Shown piece after piece: positions 6,460 through 14,128 of a stretch of 26,417 nucleotides of DNA (position 1 is the stretch's first letter; the number at the start of each line of letters is the position of its first letter). Source of the stretch: JAJXWB01 sp047971685 (GTDB taxonomy: Bacteria > Pseudomonadota > Alphaproteobacteria > Rhizobiales > Beijerinckiaceae). A model generated the notes under the pieces. That model saw only the letters and a list, made by a program, of their open reading frames with translations. It made no database searches and had not been told where the DNA came from. Both the position numbers and the translations under genes were made by a program. The stretch covers positions 1 to 26,417 of the forward strand of contig JBKDZW010000203.1 of assembly GCA_047971685.1 (NCBI GenBank), read 5' to 3'.

Positions 6460-7752
6460 TCAAATCCGGTTTGCCGGCGTCACCCTGAGCGATGTGATGC
6501 GGTTGCGCGTCTTACGCAACACCTCGAACCGGAAGCCGTGGAAGGTAAAGGTCTGGCCAGGTTCGGGAATCATCCGCGCCTCGTGGATGACCACGCCCGC
6601 AATCGTGGTCGCCTCCTCGTCGGGCAGGCGCCAGTCCATGATCCGGTTGAGATCGCGCACGGGCACGGCGCCATCCACGATCACCCCGCCGTCGGCGGTC
6701 TGGCGCACCCCTTGCGCGACAATGTCGTGCTCGTCGCTGATGTCACCGACGATCTCCTCGAGAATATCCTCGAGCGTCACCAGCCCCATGACGACGCCAT
6801 ATTCGTCGACGACAAGCGCGAAATGCGTCTTGCGGCGGCGAAAAGCCTGCAATTGGTCGCCGAGTTCGGTCGTCTCCGGCACAAACCAGGCCTCGAGCGC
6901 GATATCGTCGATATTGATCTTGTCGGGATCGCCCGCCGCCTCCAGTTCGCGCAGCAAATCCTTGGCGTGCAGCACGCCGATGATGTTTTCCGGCTCGTCG
7001 CGCCAAAGGGGCAGGCGCGTGTTGGGCGAGGCCAGAACCTCGCGCACAAGCTCGCGCGGGGACAGGCCGGCGTTCACGGTCGCCATTTTGGTGCGATGCA
7101 CCATGACATCGGAAACCGTCAATTCCTTGAGATCGAGCAGGCCGCCGAACATATCGCGATCGGCCCGCGCGACGCCGCCTTCCTGATGGAGATAATCGAC
7201 GGTGCTTTTCAATTCGTCCTGCCAGCCCATGACGGATTGATTGGCGCCGAGTTTCACGCCGCTCAGGCGCAGGACGCCGCGCACGATCGCCTCGACCCCG
7301 ACCAGCACCGGCCCGAATATGGCGACCGCCAAAGAGACCGGGCGCGCCGCTGCAAGCGACATTTTCTCGGGAAAATTGATCGCAATGGTTTTGGGCAGCA
7401 CCTCCGCGAAAATCAGCAGCAGCGCCGTCATCAGGAAAGTGGCGTAGATCGCGCCCTTGTCGCCGAATATGGCGACCAGCAGGCTCGTGGCGACCGCCGA
7501 TGAGGCGATATTGACCAGCGTATTGCCGAGCAGCATGGCGCCGATGAGCCGATTGCGCGTGCGCAGCAGGCGATTGACGGTCGTAGCGCGCAAATCCCCG
7601 TTCTTTTCCAATGCGAGCATACGTGGCCGGGAGGCTGCGGTAAGCGCGGTCTCGGAACCGGAAAAAAAGGCGGACAACAGAATACAGGCCCCAACGATCG
7701 CCGCCGCAGTCCAGGGACTTATCGACAACGACCCGCCAATCGCGCCTTCCAT
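6460..7752 (-). CDS. HlyC/CorC-family transporter (CNNM/DUF21 + CBS pair + CorC_HlyC domain)
   Basis: Inner-membrane protein of the CorC/CNNM family, linked in other bacteria to Mg2+/Co2+ efflux; older annotation calls it hemolysin or TlyC. It has 430 residues, the usual length. The CNNM/DUF21 membrane domain covers about 10-190, with hydrophobic segments near 13-31, 70-97, 102-122 and 136-160. Two CBS domains follow at about 214-270 and 283-340, including the diagnostic VDEYGVVMGLVTLEDILEEI at 315-334. A C-terminal CorC_HlyC domain (about 345-425) follows. It lies 114 bp downstream of the aroKB fusion on the same strand, an arrangement common in Hyphomicrobiales, and may be co-transcribed. 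A GC-rich hairpin lies between them. The ion specificity cannot be read from sequence. Confidence 0.93.
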   Translation of the reverse strand: MEGAIGGSLSISPWTAAAIVGACILLSAFFSGSETALTAASRPRMLALEKNGDLRATTVNRLLRTRNRLIGAMLLGNTLVNIASSAVATSLLVAIFGDKGAIYATFLMTALLLIFAEVLPKTIAINFPEKMSLAAARPVSLAVAIFGPVLVGVEAIVRGVLRLSGVKLGANQSVMGWQDELKSTVDYLHQEGGVARADRDMFGGLLDLKELTVSDVMVHRTKMATVNAGLSPRELVREVLASPNTRLPLWRDEPENIIGVLHAKDLLRELEAAGDPDKINIDDIALEAWFVPETTELGDQLQAFRRRKTHFALVVDEYGVVMGLVTLEDILEEIVGDISDEHDIVAQGVRQTADGGVIVDGAVPVRDLNRIMDWRLPDEEATTIAGVVIHEARMIPEPGQTFTFHGFRFEVLRKTRNRITSLRVTPANRI

Positions 7753-7772
7753 TTTCGTTCATCCAGAATTGC

Positions 7773-7793
7773 GCCGGCGCATTTGGCGCCGGC
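7773..7793. repeat. GC-rich hairpin between aroKB and the CorC-like gene
   Basis: GCCGGCGC (7773-7780) and GCGCCGGC (7786-7793) form a perfect 8-bp stem with a 5-base loop. On the minus (coding) strand it comes after the aroKB stop and just before the CorC-like start. There is no T-tract after it, so it may attenuate or process the transcript rather than end it. Confidence 0.45.
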
Positions 7794-7866
7794 AAGAGGC
7801 TTGAAGAAATAATCGCCAAGCATAGAAATTTGGCGGCGCCGGCGCTATGGCCGCGCCCCGCCGCAT

Positions 7867-9591
7867 TCAGGAAGCGGCCAGTTCCGTTTCCAGGAAGGCG
7901 TGCACCGCTGCGGGTTCGACCCCCCTGGCGATGAAGGATTGGCCAATGCCGTGCGCGAGAATGAAGGTGAGCGCGCCCTGTTGCACCTTTTTGTCCTGAT
8001 ACATAGCCTCCAGAATGGCGTCCGCCCCGGCGCTCCAGCCCGCAATTTCGCCGATCCGCGTGGGCAGACCCACAGTGCGCAAATGCGCCACCGCCCGCTC
8101 CGCATCCTGCCCCGGACAGAGCCCGCGCGCCGCCGAAAAGCGGTAGGCGCAGGCGATCCCGATCGCGACGCCCTCGCCATGCACCAGACGCATGCCATCG
8201 TAACCGACCAGCCGCTCCAGCGCATGGCCGAAGGTATGGCCAAGGTTGAGCAAAGCCCGGTCGCCCTGTTCGGTCTCGTCGCGGGCGACCACGGCCGCCT
8301 TGGAGGCGCAGGAGCGCGCAATCGCCTCGATGCGCGCGGGGCCGCCGGCAAAGACGTCCCGCCAGTTCCCCTCCAGCCAGGCGAAAAAGTCGGGGGCGTC
8401 GATCAGCCCGTATTTGGCGACTTCCGCATAACCCGCCCGAAACTCGCGCTCCGGCAAGGTCGCCAGCGCCGCCGTATCCGCCAGCACCAGCGAGGGCTGG
8501 TGGAAGGCGCCGATCAGGTTCTTGCCATGGGCGGAATTGATGCCGGTCTTGCCGCCAACCGAAGAATCGACTTGCGACAGCAGGCTGGTCGGAATCTGCA
8601 CGAAGCGCACCCCGCGCCGCACGGAAGCCGCCGCAAAACCCGCAAGATCGCCGATCACGCCGCCGCCCAGCGCAACCACGAAATCGCCGCGCTCGATTTT
8701 GGCGCCGATGACGCCTTCGCAGATCCGCTCGAACCATTCATAGCGCTTCGTGCTCTCGCCCGGCGGCGCGATGATGACGGAATGGCGAACGCCGGCCGCA
8801 TCGAGGCTGGCCTGGAGGGGCGCCAGATGAATGGCGGCGACATTCTCGTCCGTGACGATCGCGCAGGCCGCCTTCGGCCCAAGCGCTGCAATCCGGGCGC
8901 CCGCTTCCGCGATCACGCCGTCGCCAATGGCGATGTCGTAGCCGCGCGCGCCCAACTCCACGCGCACGATGCGCCGGGCGACCGGCGCGGCGGCCCCGGA
9001 CAGATGATTTTCCAGCGCGTTCATCACATCCTCGACGACAACGTCATAATGGGCGTCCCGCGCCTCCACCGCCACGCCGGCCGTTGCATAGACCGGATAG
9101 CGCTCATCCATCAACCGGCGCAAAACGCCCTCGGGATCGGGGTTTTGCAGCAGTGGCCGCGTCGGGCGCCGGCGCACGCGCTTCATCAGAAGATCGAATT
9201 CGGCCTTGAGCCAGACCGATATGCCGGCCTCCGCAATGCGCGCGCGCGTCTGCTCGTTCATGAAGGCGCCGCCGCCCGTGGCGATCACATTGGGGCCGCC
9301 GGCCAGCAGGCGGGCCATCACCCGGCGCTCGCCGTCGCGGAAATAGGCTTCGCCATAGGTGGCGAATATTTCCGAGATCGTCATCTGGTGAGCCGCCTCG
9401 ATCTCGTGATCCGCATCGACGAAAGGCAGACCGAGCCGCTCGGCCAGGCGCCGCCCGGCCGATGTCTTGCCGCAGCCCATCATGCCGACCAGCACGACGC
9501 TGCGCGCGCCCAAAGCGGCGACAAGCGCGCGCTCGCGCGCCTGTGGAGCGTGCGATGCGGGTATCGTTGCGCCTGTGGTCGTCTGGTGCAT
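7867..9591 (-). CDS. aroKB: Bifunctional shikimate kinase / 3-dehydroquinate synthase (AroK-AroB fusion)
   Basis: One uninterrupted 574-residue frame carries two shikimate-pathway enzymes. The kinase half (about 25-197, ATP + shikimate to shikimate 3-phosphate, step 5) has Walker A GMMGCGKTS 36-44, the shikimate-binding GGGAF 106-110 and the lid RRPTRPLL 141-148. The synthase half (about 205-574, DAHP to 3-dehydroquinate, step 2) has the NAD-binding GGGVIGDLAGF 309-319, SQVDSSVGGKTG 339-350, and zinc ligands expected at Glu390, His452 and His471; all are present. The join is a short Ala/Pro linker near 198-206 with no stop or frameshift, so this is a true fusion rather than overlapping genes. 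The two activities are non-consecutive in the pathway. The start at 9591 is preceded by AGAGCGG. The gene is transcribed away from xerD. Confidence 0.95.
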   Translation of the reverse strand: MHQTTTGATIPASHAPQARERALVAALGARSVVLVGMMGCGKTSAGRRLAERLGLPFVDADHEIEAAHQMTISEIFATYGEAYFRDGERRVMARLLAGGPNVIATGGGAFMNEQTRARIAEAGISVWLKAEFDLLMKRVRRRPTRPLLQNPDPEGVLRRLMDERYPVYATAGVAVEARDAHYDVVVEDVMNALENHLSGAAAPVARRIVRVELGARGYDIAIGDGVIAEAGARIAALGPKAACAIVTDENVAAIHLAPLQASLDAAGVRHSVIIAPPGESTKRYEWFERICEGVIGAKIERGDFVVALGGGVIGDLAGFAAASVRRGVRFVQIPTSLLSQVDSSVGGKTGINSAHGKNLIGAFHQPSLVLADTAALATLPEREFRAGYAEVAKYGLIDAPDFFAWLEGNWRDVFAGGPARIEAIARSCASKAAVVARDETEQGDRALLNLGHTFGHALERLVGYDGMRLVHGEGVAIGIACAYRFSAARGLCPGQDAERAVAHLRTVGLPTRIGEIAGWSAGADAILEAMYQDKKVQQGALTFILAHGIGQSFIARGVEPAAVHAFLETELAAS

Positions 9592-9787
9592 CGCCGCTCT
9601 GTATCACACGGTCCGGCGCGAATCGAAATGGCCGAAGCGCTCTTCCCGCCGGAAGCGCCCTTGGCTCGCCGGAAGCGCCCTTGGCCCGCCGGAAGCGCTC
9701 TTGCGCATTCCTGTCCGCATTCTTGCCGGCGGTTGCCTGTGCGAAGGTGGACAGCCTATGTTCGGCGCAGCGCTACATGGAGGCGGC
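9592..9787. other. Divergent intergenic region between aroKB and the small membrane protein
   Basis: This 196-bp spacer must hold promoters for both directions. Its central part is the 20-bp tandem array described separately. I could not pick a convincing -35/-10 pair on either strand. The right end holds the GGAGG ribosome binding site of the next gene. Confidence 0.5.
9631..9708. repeat. 20-bp tandem array, core CCGGAAGCGCYCTTG
   Basis: Three 20-bp copies of CCGGAAGCGC-(C/T)-CTTG start at 9649, 9669 and 9689, preceded by an 18-bp diverged copy at 9631. Copies two and three differ by one base. Read on the minus strand the core is CCAAGGGCGC or CAAGAGCGC, the same word as in the array at 2184-2290. 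The array ends 40 bp upstream of the aroKB start. Confidence 0.85.
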
Positions 9788-9934
9788 ATGCCCAGTCTGT
9801 TCCGGTTTCTGATTGTCGTGGGCGTGCTGGCCGGTCTTGCCTATGCCGGCATGTGGGCGCTCGTGACCTTCGTGGAGCCGCAGCAGCGCGAAATGTCGCG
9901 GTCGCTGCCGCCCAACGCGCTTGTGGGCAAATGA
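9788..9934 (+). CDS. Small single-pass membrane protein upstream of xerD
   Basis: A 48-residue protein with one transmembrane helix at about 6-29 (FRFLIVVGVLAGLAYAGMWA) and a short charged tail containing FVEPQQREM. GGAGG lies 4 bases before the ATG, a strong ribosome binding site. The stop TGA overlaps the xerD ATG as ATGA, so translation of the two is probably coupled. I recall similar very short proteins, with the same TM + FVEP-x-QRE layout, annotated in other Hyphomicrobiales (sometimes misnamed histidine kinase), but their role is unknown. A longer start at 9758 is possible but less well supported. Confidence 0.75.
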   Translation: MPSLFRFLIVVGVLAGLAYAGMWALVTFVEPQQREMSRSLPPNALVGK

Positions 9935-10893
9935 CGGGCCAAAACACAGGCGGGCCCGTCGCCTTGTTTCTCGACATGATCGCCGCCGAACGCGGCGCCG
10001 CGCGCAACACGATTGAGGCCTACCGCCGCGATCTCGCCGATTACGTCGCATTTCTCGGACGCCATGGAGCGGATACGGCGAAAGCCGACACCGCGATCAT
10101 CCGCGCCTATCTGAGCGACCTCCAGACGCGCGGCCTCGAACCCGCGTCATCTGCGCGAAAACTGTCGTCGATTCGTCAGTTCCACAGGTTTCTGGTCGCC
10201 GAGAACCTGCGCACGGACGACCCCGCCGCCATTCTCGAGGGACCGCGCCGCGCCCCGGCCGCTCCCAAAATCCTCACCGTCGATCAGGTCGATTCTCTCA
10301 TCGAATCGGCGCGCGCGGCCGCAAACCTGCCCGGCCAGCCGCCCATCGGGCAGATGCGCGCCGCCCGGCTCTATGCGCTGGTCGAGCTTCTCTACGCCAC
10401 GGGCCTGCGCGTCTCGGAACTGGTGGCGTTGCCGAAATCGGCGGCGCGCGCCAAGGACGCCTTCATCGCTGTGCGCGGAAAAGGCGGGCGCGACCGGCTG
10501 GCGCCGCTCACCCCCGTCGCGCGCGAAGCGATGACAAGCTATCTTACCGCCCTCAGGACGGCTGCCCCCGCGCTTGCGCAATCCAGATGGCTCTTTCCTT
10601 CGGACGCCGAGAGCGGCCATCTGACGCGGCAGGCTTTTGCGCGCGACCTCAAGACCCTGGCGGCGGGCGTGGGGTTGAGCGCGGCCCGGATCAGCCCGCA
10701 TGTGCTGCGCCACGCCTTCGCCAGCCACCTCCTGCAAAACGGCGCGGACCTGCGCATCGTTCAGGAATTGCTCGGCCACGCCGACATTTCCACCACGCAG
10801 GTCTACACGCATGTTCTCGACGAACGCACCCGCGCCATGGTGCGCGACCTGCACCCCCTGGGCGACCCCGGTGTCGAGCGCCCGAAAAAATGA
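9931..10893 (+). CDS. xerD: Tyrosine recombinase XerD
   Basis: Site-specific recombinase that, with XerC, resolves chromosome dimers at dif under FtsK control. It has 320 residues, the normal length. The N-terminal SAM-like core-binding domain covers about 8-95, and the catalytic domain follows. All catalytic residues can be seen: Arg160 (ATGLRVSEL), Lys184 (GKGGRDR), His257 and Arg260 (HVLRHAFASH), His283 (LLGHADIS) and nucleophile Tyr292 (TTQVYTHV). The start overlaps the stop of the 48-residue membrane protein. In related genomes accA often lies close downstream of xerD; here a 2.1-kb stretch with a binding-protein gene separates them. XerC is the alternative, but the genomic neighbourhood (aroKB, accA) favours XerD. 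Confidence 0.92.
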   Translation: MTGQNTGGPVALFLDMIAAERGAARNTIEAYRRDLADYVAFLGRHGADTAKADTAIIRAYLSDLQTRGLEPASSARKLSSIRQFHRFLVAENLRTDDPAAILEGPRRAPAAPKILTVDQVDSLIESARAAANLPGQPPIGQMRAARLYALVELLYATGLRVSELVALPKSAARAKDAFIAVRGKGGRDRLAPLTPVAREAMTSYLTALRTAAPALAQSRWLFPSDAESGHLTRQAFARDLKTLAAGVGLSAARISPHVLRHAFASHLLQNGADLRIVQELLGHADISTTQVYTHVLDERTRAMVRDLHPLGDPGVERPKK

Positions 10894-11272
10894 GACTGGA
10901 AAAATGAATGATGCGCCATTGATCGATGGGAGGGCCGTTCAGCATTCCGCCTGCTCGGCCCCCGGACAGGCGATAGATGCCCGATTGCAACCGTCGGCAC
11001 GCCTGCATCGCGCTACTCGAAAGACGTGACGCTGATCTGTGTACGACGCAGGCACGCGATCCCGGCGGCGACATTCCGCAGGATCGCAATGCGCGGCTGT
11101 ACGCCGGAATCCCTTTCGATTTGCTCCACGACCTGCGGATGATCGAATGTCTGCTCGCGCACTGAACGGTTTCGACCGAGGCCTGTCATTTGCGCTTTGC
11201 GCTTGACCTTGCATGGATCGTTCCCACGATGGCGGGACATCGCCGGCAGGCGACGCACAAGGAGGGAAATCA
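10894..11272. other. Intergenic region between xerD and the binding-protein gene
   Basis: This 379-bp stretch has several short open frames on both strands (for example 10904-11029 plus, 10977-11165 plus, 11013-11273 minus), none with a good ribosome binding site or a family I recognise. Composition is more even than in the flanking genes. It probably holds the promoter of the downstream gene; it may also be decayed coding sequence, but I see no recognisable remnant. Confidence 0.45.
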
Positions 11273-12469
11273 ATGTTGAAATTTACGCTCGCGCTCGCTG
11301 CGGGTCTAGCGACCGCGACCGCTGCGTTGGCTGCCGCGCAGAACGCTCCGGGCATCACCGCGACGGAAATCAAGATAGGCAACACCATGCCTTACTCAGG
11401 CCCGGCGTCAGCCTATTCGTCGCAGGGGCGCGCGGAGACCGCCTATTACAAGATGATCAACGCAAAAGGCGGCGTGAACGGGCGCAAGATCAACTTCATC
11501 AGCTATGACGACGCCTACTCGCCGCCCAAGACGGTGGAACAGACACGCAAGCTGGTCGAGCAGGACGAGATTTTCGCCGATTTCGGAGCGTTGGGCACGC
11601 CGACCAATTCAGCGATCCACAAATACATGAACCAGAAAAAAGTGCCGCAACTGTTCGTGTCGACGGGCGCGGCGAAGTGGAACGATCCGAAGAGTTTTCC
11701 GTGGACGGTCCCTCTCTATCCCAACTATCAGATGGAAGGCCGCGTCGCCGGCAAATATATCGCGCAAGCCAAGCCCGACGGCAAGATCGCGATCCTCTAT
11801 CAGAACGACGACTCGGGCAAGGATTACGTCAAGGGCTTCAAGGAAGGTCTCGGCCCCAAGGCCGCGCAGATCGTGATCGAGAAGACCTATGAAGTGACCG
11901 ATCCCACGCTCGACTCCCAGATGGTCGCGCTGAAAGGCTCGGGCGCGGATGTATTCTTCGCCATGTCCACGCCGAAGTTCGGTGCGCAGGCGATCAAGAA
12001 GGCGGCGGAGATGGCTTGGAAGCCGCTCTATTACATCGTCAGCGTATCGAGTTCGATCAAATCCGTGATGGAGCCGGTCGGCGTCGAGAATTCCAAGGGC
12101 ATCATCACCGCCATCTCCACCAAGGTCGCGTCCGATCCGCGGTGGAACGACGCGCCGGACATGAAGGAATTTCTCGCCTTCATGAAAGAATGGATGCCGG
12201 GCGAAGATACCAACGACAGCTCGATAAGCACCGGCTACATGTCTGCATGGTTGACGGTGAAAGTGCTGAAGGAGTGCGGCGACAATCTCACGCGCGAAAA
12301 TCTGATGAAGGTTGTCACAAACCAGACCAAGGTCGCCGTGCCGTTGCTTCTGCCCGGCATCACGCTCACCATTACGCCGGACAATTTTTCCGGCTACCAT
12401 CAATTGCAGATGGTGCGCTTCGACGGGAGCAGCTGGGCGCCGTTCGGGCCTGTCATCAGCGCGGATTGA
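11273..12469 (+). CDS. ABC transporter substrate-binding protein, branched-chain amino acid type (LivJ-like)
   Basis: Predicted periplasmic ligand-binding protein for a high-affinity ABC importer. It has 398 residues with a clear signal peptide (MLKFTLALAAGLATATAALA, cleavage about residue 20-22). The mature part begins with ITATEIKIGNTMPYSGPASA, the hallmark start of the Peripl_BP_6/LivJ-type family, which binds branched-chain amino acids, amides, urea or aromatic acids; the ligand cannot be assigned here. GGAGG lies 8 bases before the ATG; the upstream extension to 11213 lacks this. No permease or ATPase gene is nearby, so it works with a distant transporter or as a sensor component. A strong terminator follows, so it is probably monocistronic. 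Confidence 0.92.
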   Translation: MLKFTLALAAGLATATAALAAAQNAPGITATEIKIGNTMPYSGPASAYSSQGRAETAYYKMINAKGGVNGRKINFISYDDAYSPPKTVEQTRKLVEQDEIFADFGALGTPTNSAIHKYMNQKKVPQLFVSTGAAKWNDPKSFPWTVPLYPNYQMEGRVAGKYIAQAKPDGKIAILYQNDDSGKDYVKGFKEGLGPKAAQIVIEKTYEVTDPTLDSQMVALKGSGADVFFAMSTPKFGAQAIKKAAEMAWKPLYYIVSVSSSIKSVMEPVGVENSKGIITAISTKVASDPRWNDAPDMKEFLAFMKEWMPGEDTNDSSISTGYMSAWLTVKVLKECGDNLTRENLMKVVTNQTKVAVPLLLPGITLTITPDNFSGYHQLQMVRFDGSSWAPFGPVISAD

Positions 12470-12495
12470 ATATTCCGAATTGCAGAATATCGACG

Positions 12496-12524
12496 AGGGC
12501 CGGCAAAACGCTGGCCCTTGTTTT
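12496..12524 (+). terminator. Rho-independent terminator of the binding-protein gene
   Basis: AGGGCCGGC (12496-12504) pairs with GCTGGCCCT (12510-12518), a 9-bp stem with one G-T wobble and the loop AAAAC, followed by TTGTTTT. It lies 27 bp past the stop at 12469. The structure is classical. Confidence 0.88.
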
Positions 12525-13002
12525 ATGTCGTTATGCGTGTGCGACAGGCCGGATGCCATTGATCCGCATCAGTCCTCCAACACGGCGCTCGCCGACATCG
12601 AGCCCTTCCTCCTTGAGTTCCAGCGTCCTTGAGCTCCAGCCTCATGCGCCGACGCGCTATGGATTCCTTTGCTCAGCCGATATTGTTCGCAGATATGCGC
12701 CAGCGCCTTGAGATCGGTGCGGGGCGCGCTGGCTGACCGGTCTTGCAACCCAGGCGCGATAACCATGCGTGGAAAAACGCTCAGGCGACCGGCGCAAATC
12801 CGATGCAAGTCCAGTCGGCGTCTGTCGCATGCCCTGAAGCAGGGGCCTGCCCCGATCGGACCGTCCGGCTTGACTTCCCCAGGCGCAGAACCCCATGCAC
12901 AGAACTTGACTTATCCGCGCCTTCTGGCCAGTTTCGCGCCGCACCCGGCAAGGAGGCCTCGGGCGCCCGATTTCAGGCGTACGCGCCGCAACCCGATCCC
13001 GC
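12525..13002. other. Gene-free region upstream of accA
   Basis: 478 bp without a convincing gene. A 16-bp direct duplication (CCTTGAGTTCCAGCGT at 12611-12626, then a copy with two changes at 12627-12642) is the only repeat I see. Minus-strand frames at 12569-12808 and 12657-13004 read as basic low-complexity sequence with no recognisable domain. TTGACT near 12906 could be a -35 for accA, but no good -10 follows at the right distance. Confidence 0.5.
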
Positions 13003-13959
13003 ATGGTTTCCTATCTCGATTTTGAAAAGCCGGTCGCCGAACTGGAGGCCAAGGTCCAGGAATTGCGGGATCTCGCCGCAAACGGCGGCGCCGTCTCCAT
13101 CGGCGAGGAGCTGACCAGGCTCGAGACCAAGGCCGCCAAGGCTTTGGGCGATCTCTATCGCGAACTCACGCCCTGGCAGAAAACCCTGGTCGCGCGCCAT
13201 CCGCAACGCCCGCGCTTTCTCGATTATGTGAAGGGGCTCATCGCCGAATTCACGCCGCTGGCCGGCGACCGCAAATTTGCGGAAGACGCCGCGATCGTCG
13301 GCGGCTTTGGCCGTTTCCGGGGGGAGCCCGTCTGCGTGATCGGCCAGGAGAAGGGAACGGACACGAAAACCCGGCTTGAACATAATTTCGGCATGGCCCG
13401 CCCCGAGGGCTACCGCAAGGCCGTGCGCCTGATGGAGCTGGCCGACCGTTTCGACCTGCCGGTCCTGTGCCTGGTCGACACCGCCGGCGCCTTTCCCGGC
13501 GTCGACGCCGAGGAGCGCGGCCAGGCGGAAGCCATCGCCCGCTCGACCGACGCAGCGCTTGCCTCGGGCGTGCCCAATGTCGCGATCATCGTGGGCGAAG
13601 GCGGCTCGGGCGGCGCCGTCGCCATTGCAAGCTGCAACCGCGTTGTCATGCTCGAAAATTCAATCTATACAGTGGCTTCTCCCGAGGCTTCGGCTTCGAT
13701 CCTGTGGCGCGATTCCGGTCGCGCGCAGGACGCGGCCACTAATATGAAGATCACCGCCCAGGATCTGCTGAAATTCGGCATCATCGACACGATCGTGGCC
13801 GAACCTGTCGGCGGCGCCCATCGCGACCCCGACGCCGCGATCGCGGCGGTGGGCGAGGCGGCGGCGGCGGCTTTCGCCGCGCTAGCCGGCCTTTCCCGCG
13901 ACGAATTGCGCACCGCGCGCGCCAAGAAGTTTCTGGCTATGGGGCGCAAAGCCCTGTAA
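13003..13959 (+). CDS. accA: Acetyl-CoA carboxylase carboxyltransferase subunit alpha
   Basis: Alpha half of the carboxyltransferase that moves CO2 from biotin on BCCP to acetyl-CoA, giving malonyl-CoA, the committed step of fatty-acid synthesis; works as an alpha2-beta2 unit with AccD in the cytosol. It has 318 residues, the normal length. The N-terminus (SYLDFEKPVAELEAKVQELR) is the family hallmark coiled region. The crotonase-fold core includes VDTAGAFPGVDAEERGQAEAIA, GEGGSGGAVAIA and the TVASPEASASILWRD segment. The ATG at 13003 lacks a strong ribosome binding site but matches the family start. The subunit partner accD and the biotin subunits are not in the window. The L,D-transpeptidase gene follows 169 bp downstream. 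Confidence 0.96.
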   Translation: MVSYLDFEKPVAELEAKVQELRDLAANGGAVSIGEELTRLETKAAKALGDLYRELTPWQKTLVARHPQRPRFLDYVKGLIAEFTPLAGDRKFAEDAAIVGGFGRFRGEPVCVIGQEKGTDTKTRLEHNFGMARPEGYRKAVRLMELADRFDLPVLCLVDTAGAFPGVDAEERGQAEAIARSTDAALASGVPNVAIIVGEGGSGGAVAIASCNRVVMLENSIYTVASPEASASILWRDSGRAQDAATNMKITAQDLLKFGIIDTIVAEPVGGAHRDPDAAIAAVGEAAAAAFAALAGLSRDELRTARAKKFLAMGRKAL

Positions 13960-14128
13960 GGCAATGAGCCCATTAACGCGGCGTTAACCGCGACAAACGA
14001 TTGCCCCCCCGTCTGGTAACAGGCGCTTAGGGATAACGGACCTAAACCTTCTCGGGCAGGCCGAGCGTGTAACCGGGAGCCTGCTGCGGCTTTTGCCGAC
14101 GACGACGAACAAGGGACGCGACAGGCGT

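Noticed and set aside
6743..8737. 664-codon minus-strand frame across aroB and the CorC-like gene
   Set aside because: It is a frame-shifted shadow of two real genes on the same strand, with Arg/Gly/Ala-rich nonsense composition.
7900..9930. Long plus-strand extension of the xerD frame antisense to aroKB
   Set aside because: xerD begins at 9931 with a family-consistent N-terminus; the extension is antisense to the fused aroKB and has no recognisable domain.
11013..11273. 86-codon minus-strand frame between xerD and the binding protein
   Set aside because: It has ordinary-looking amino-acid composition, but I see no family match or ribosome binding site, and it ends exactly at the binding-protein start. 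I could not decide whether it is a decayed gene; a protein search would settle it.
11609..12559. 316-codon minus-strand frame over the binding protein
   Set aside because: Antisense shadow of a clear signal-peptide-bearing gene.
12611..12642. 16-bp direct duplication CCTTGAG...
   Set aside because: Only two copies with two differences and no link to a gene; too little to call a repeat element.
12569..13004. Overlapping minus-strand frames upstream of accA, considered as a transposase or integrase remnant
   Set aside because: No catalytic motif, terminal inverted repeat or target duplication could be found.
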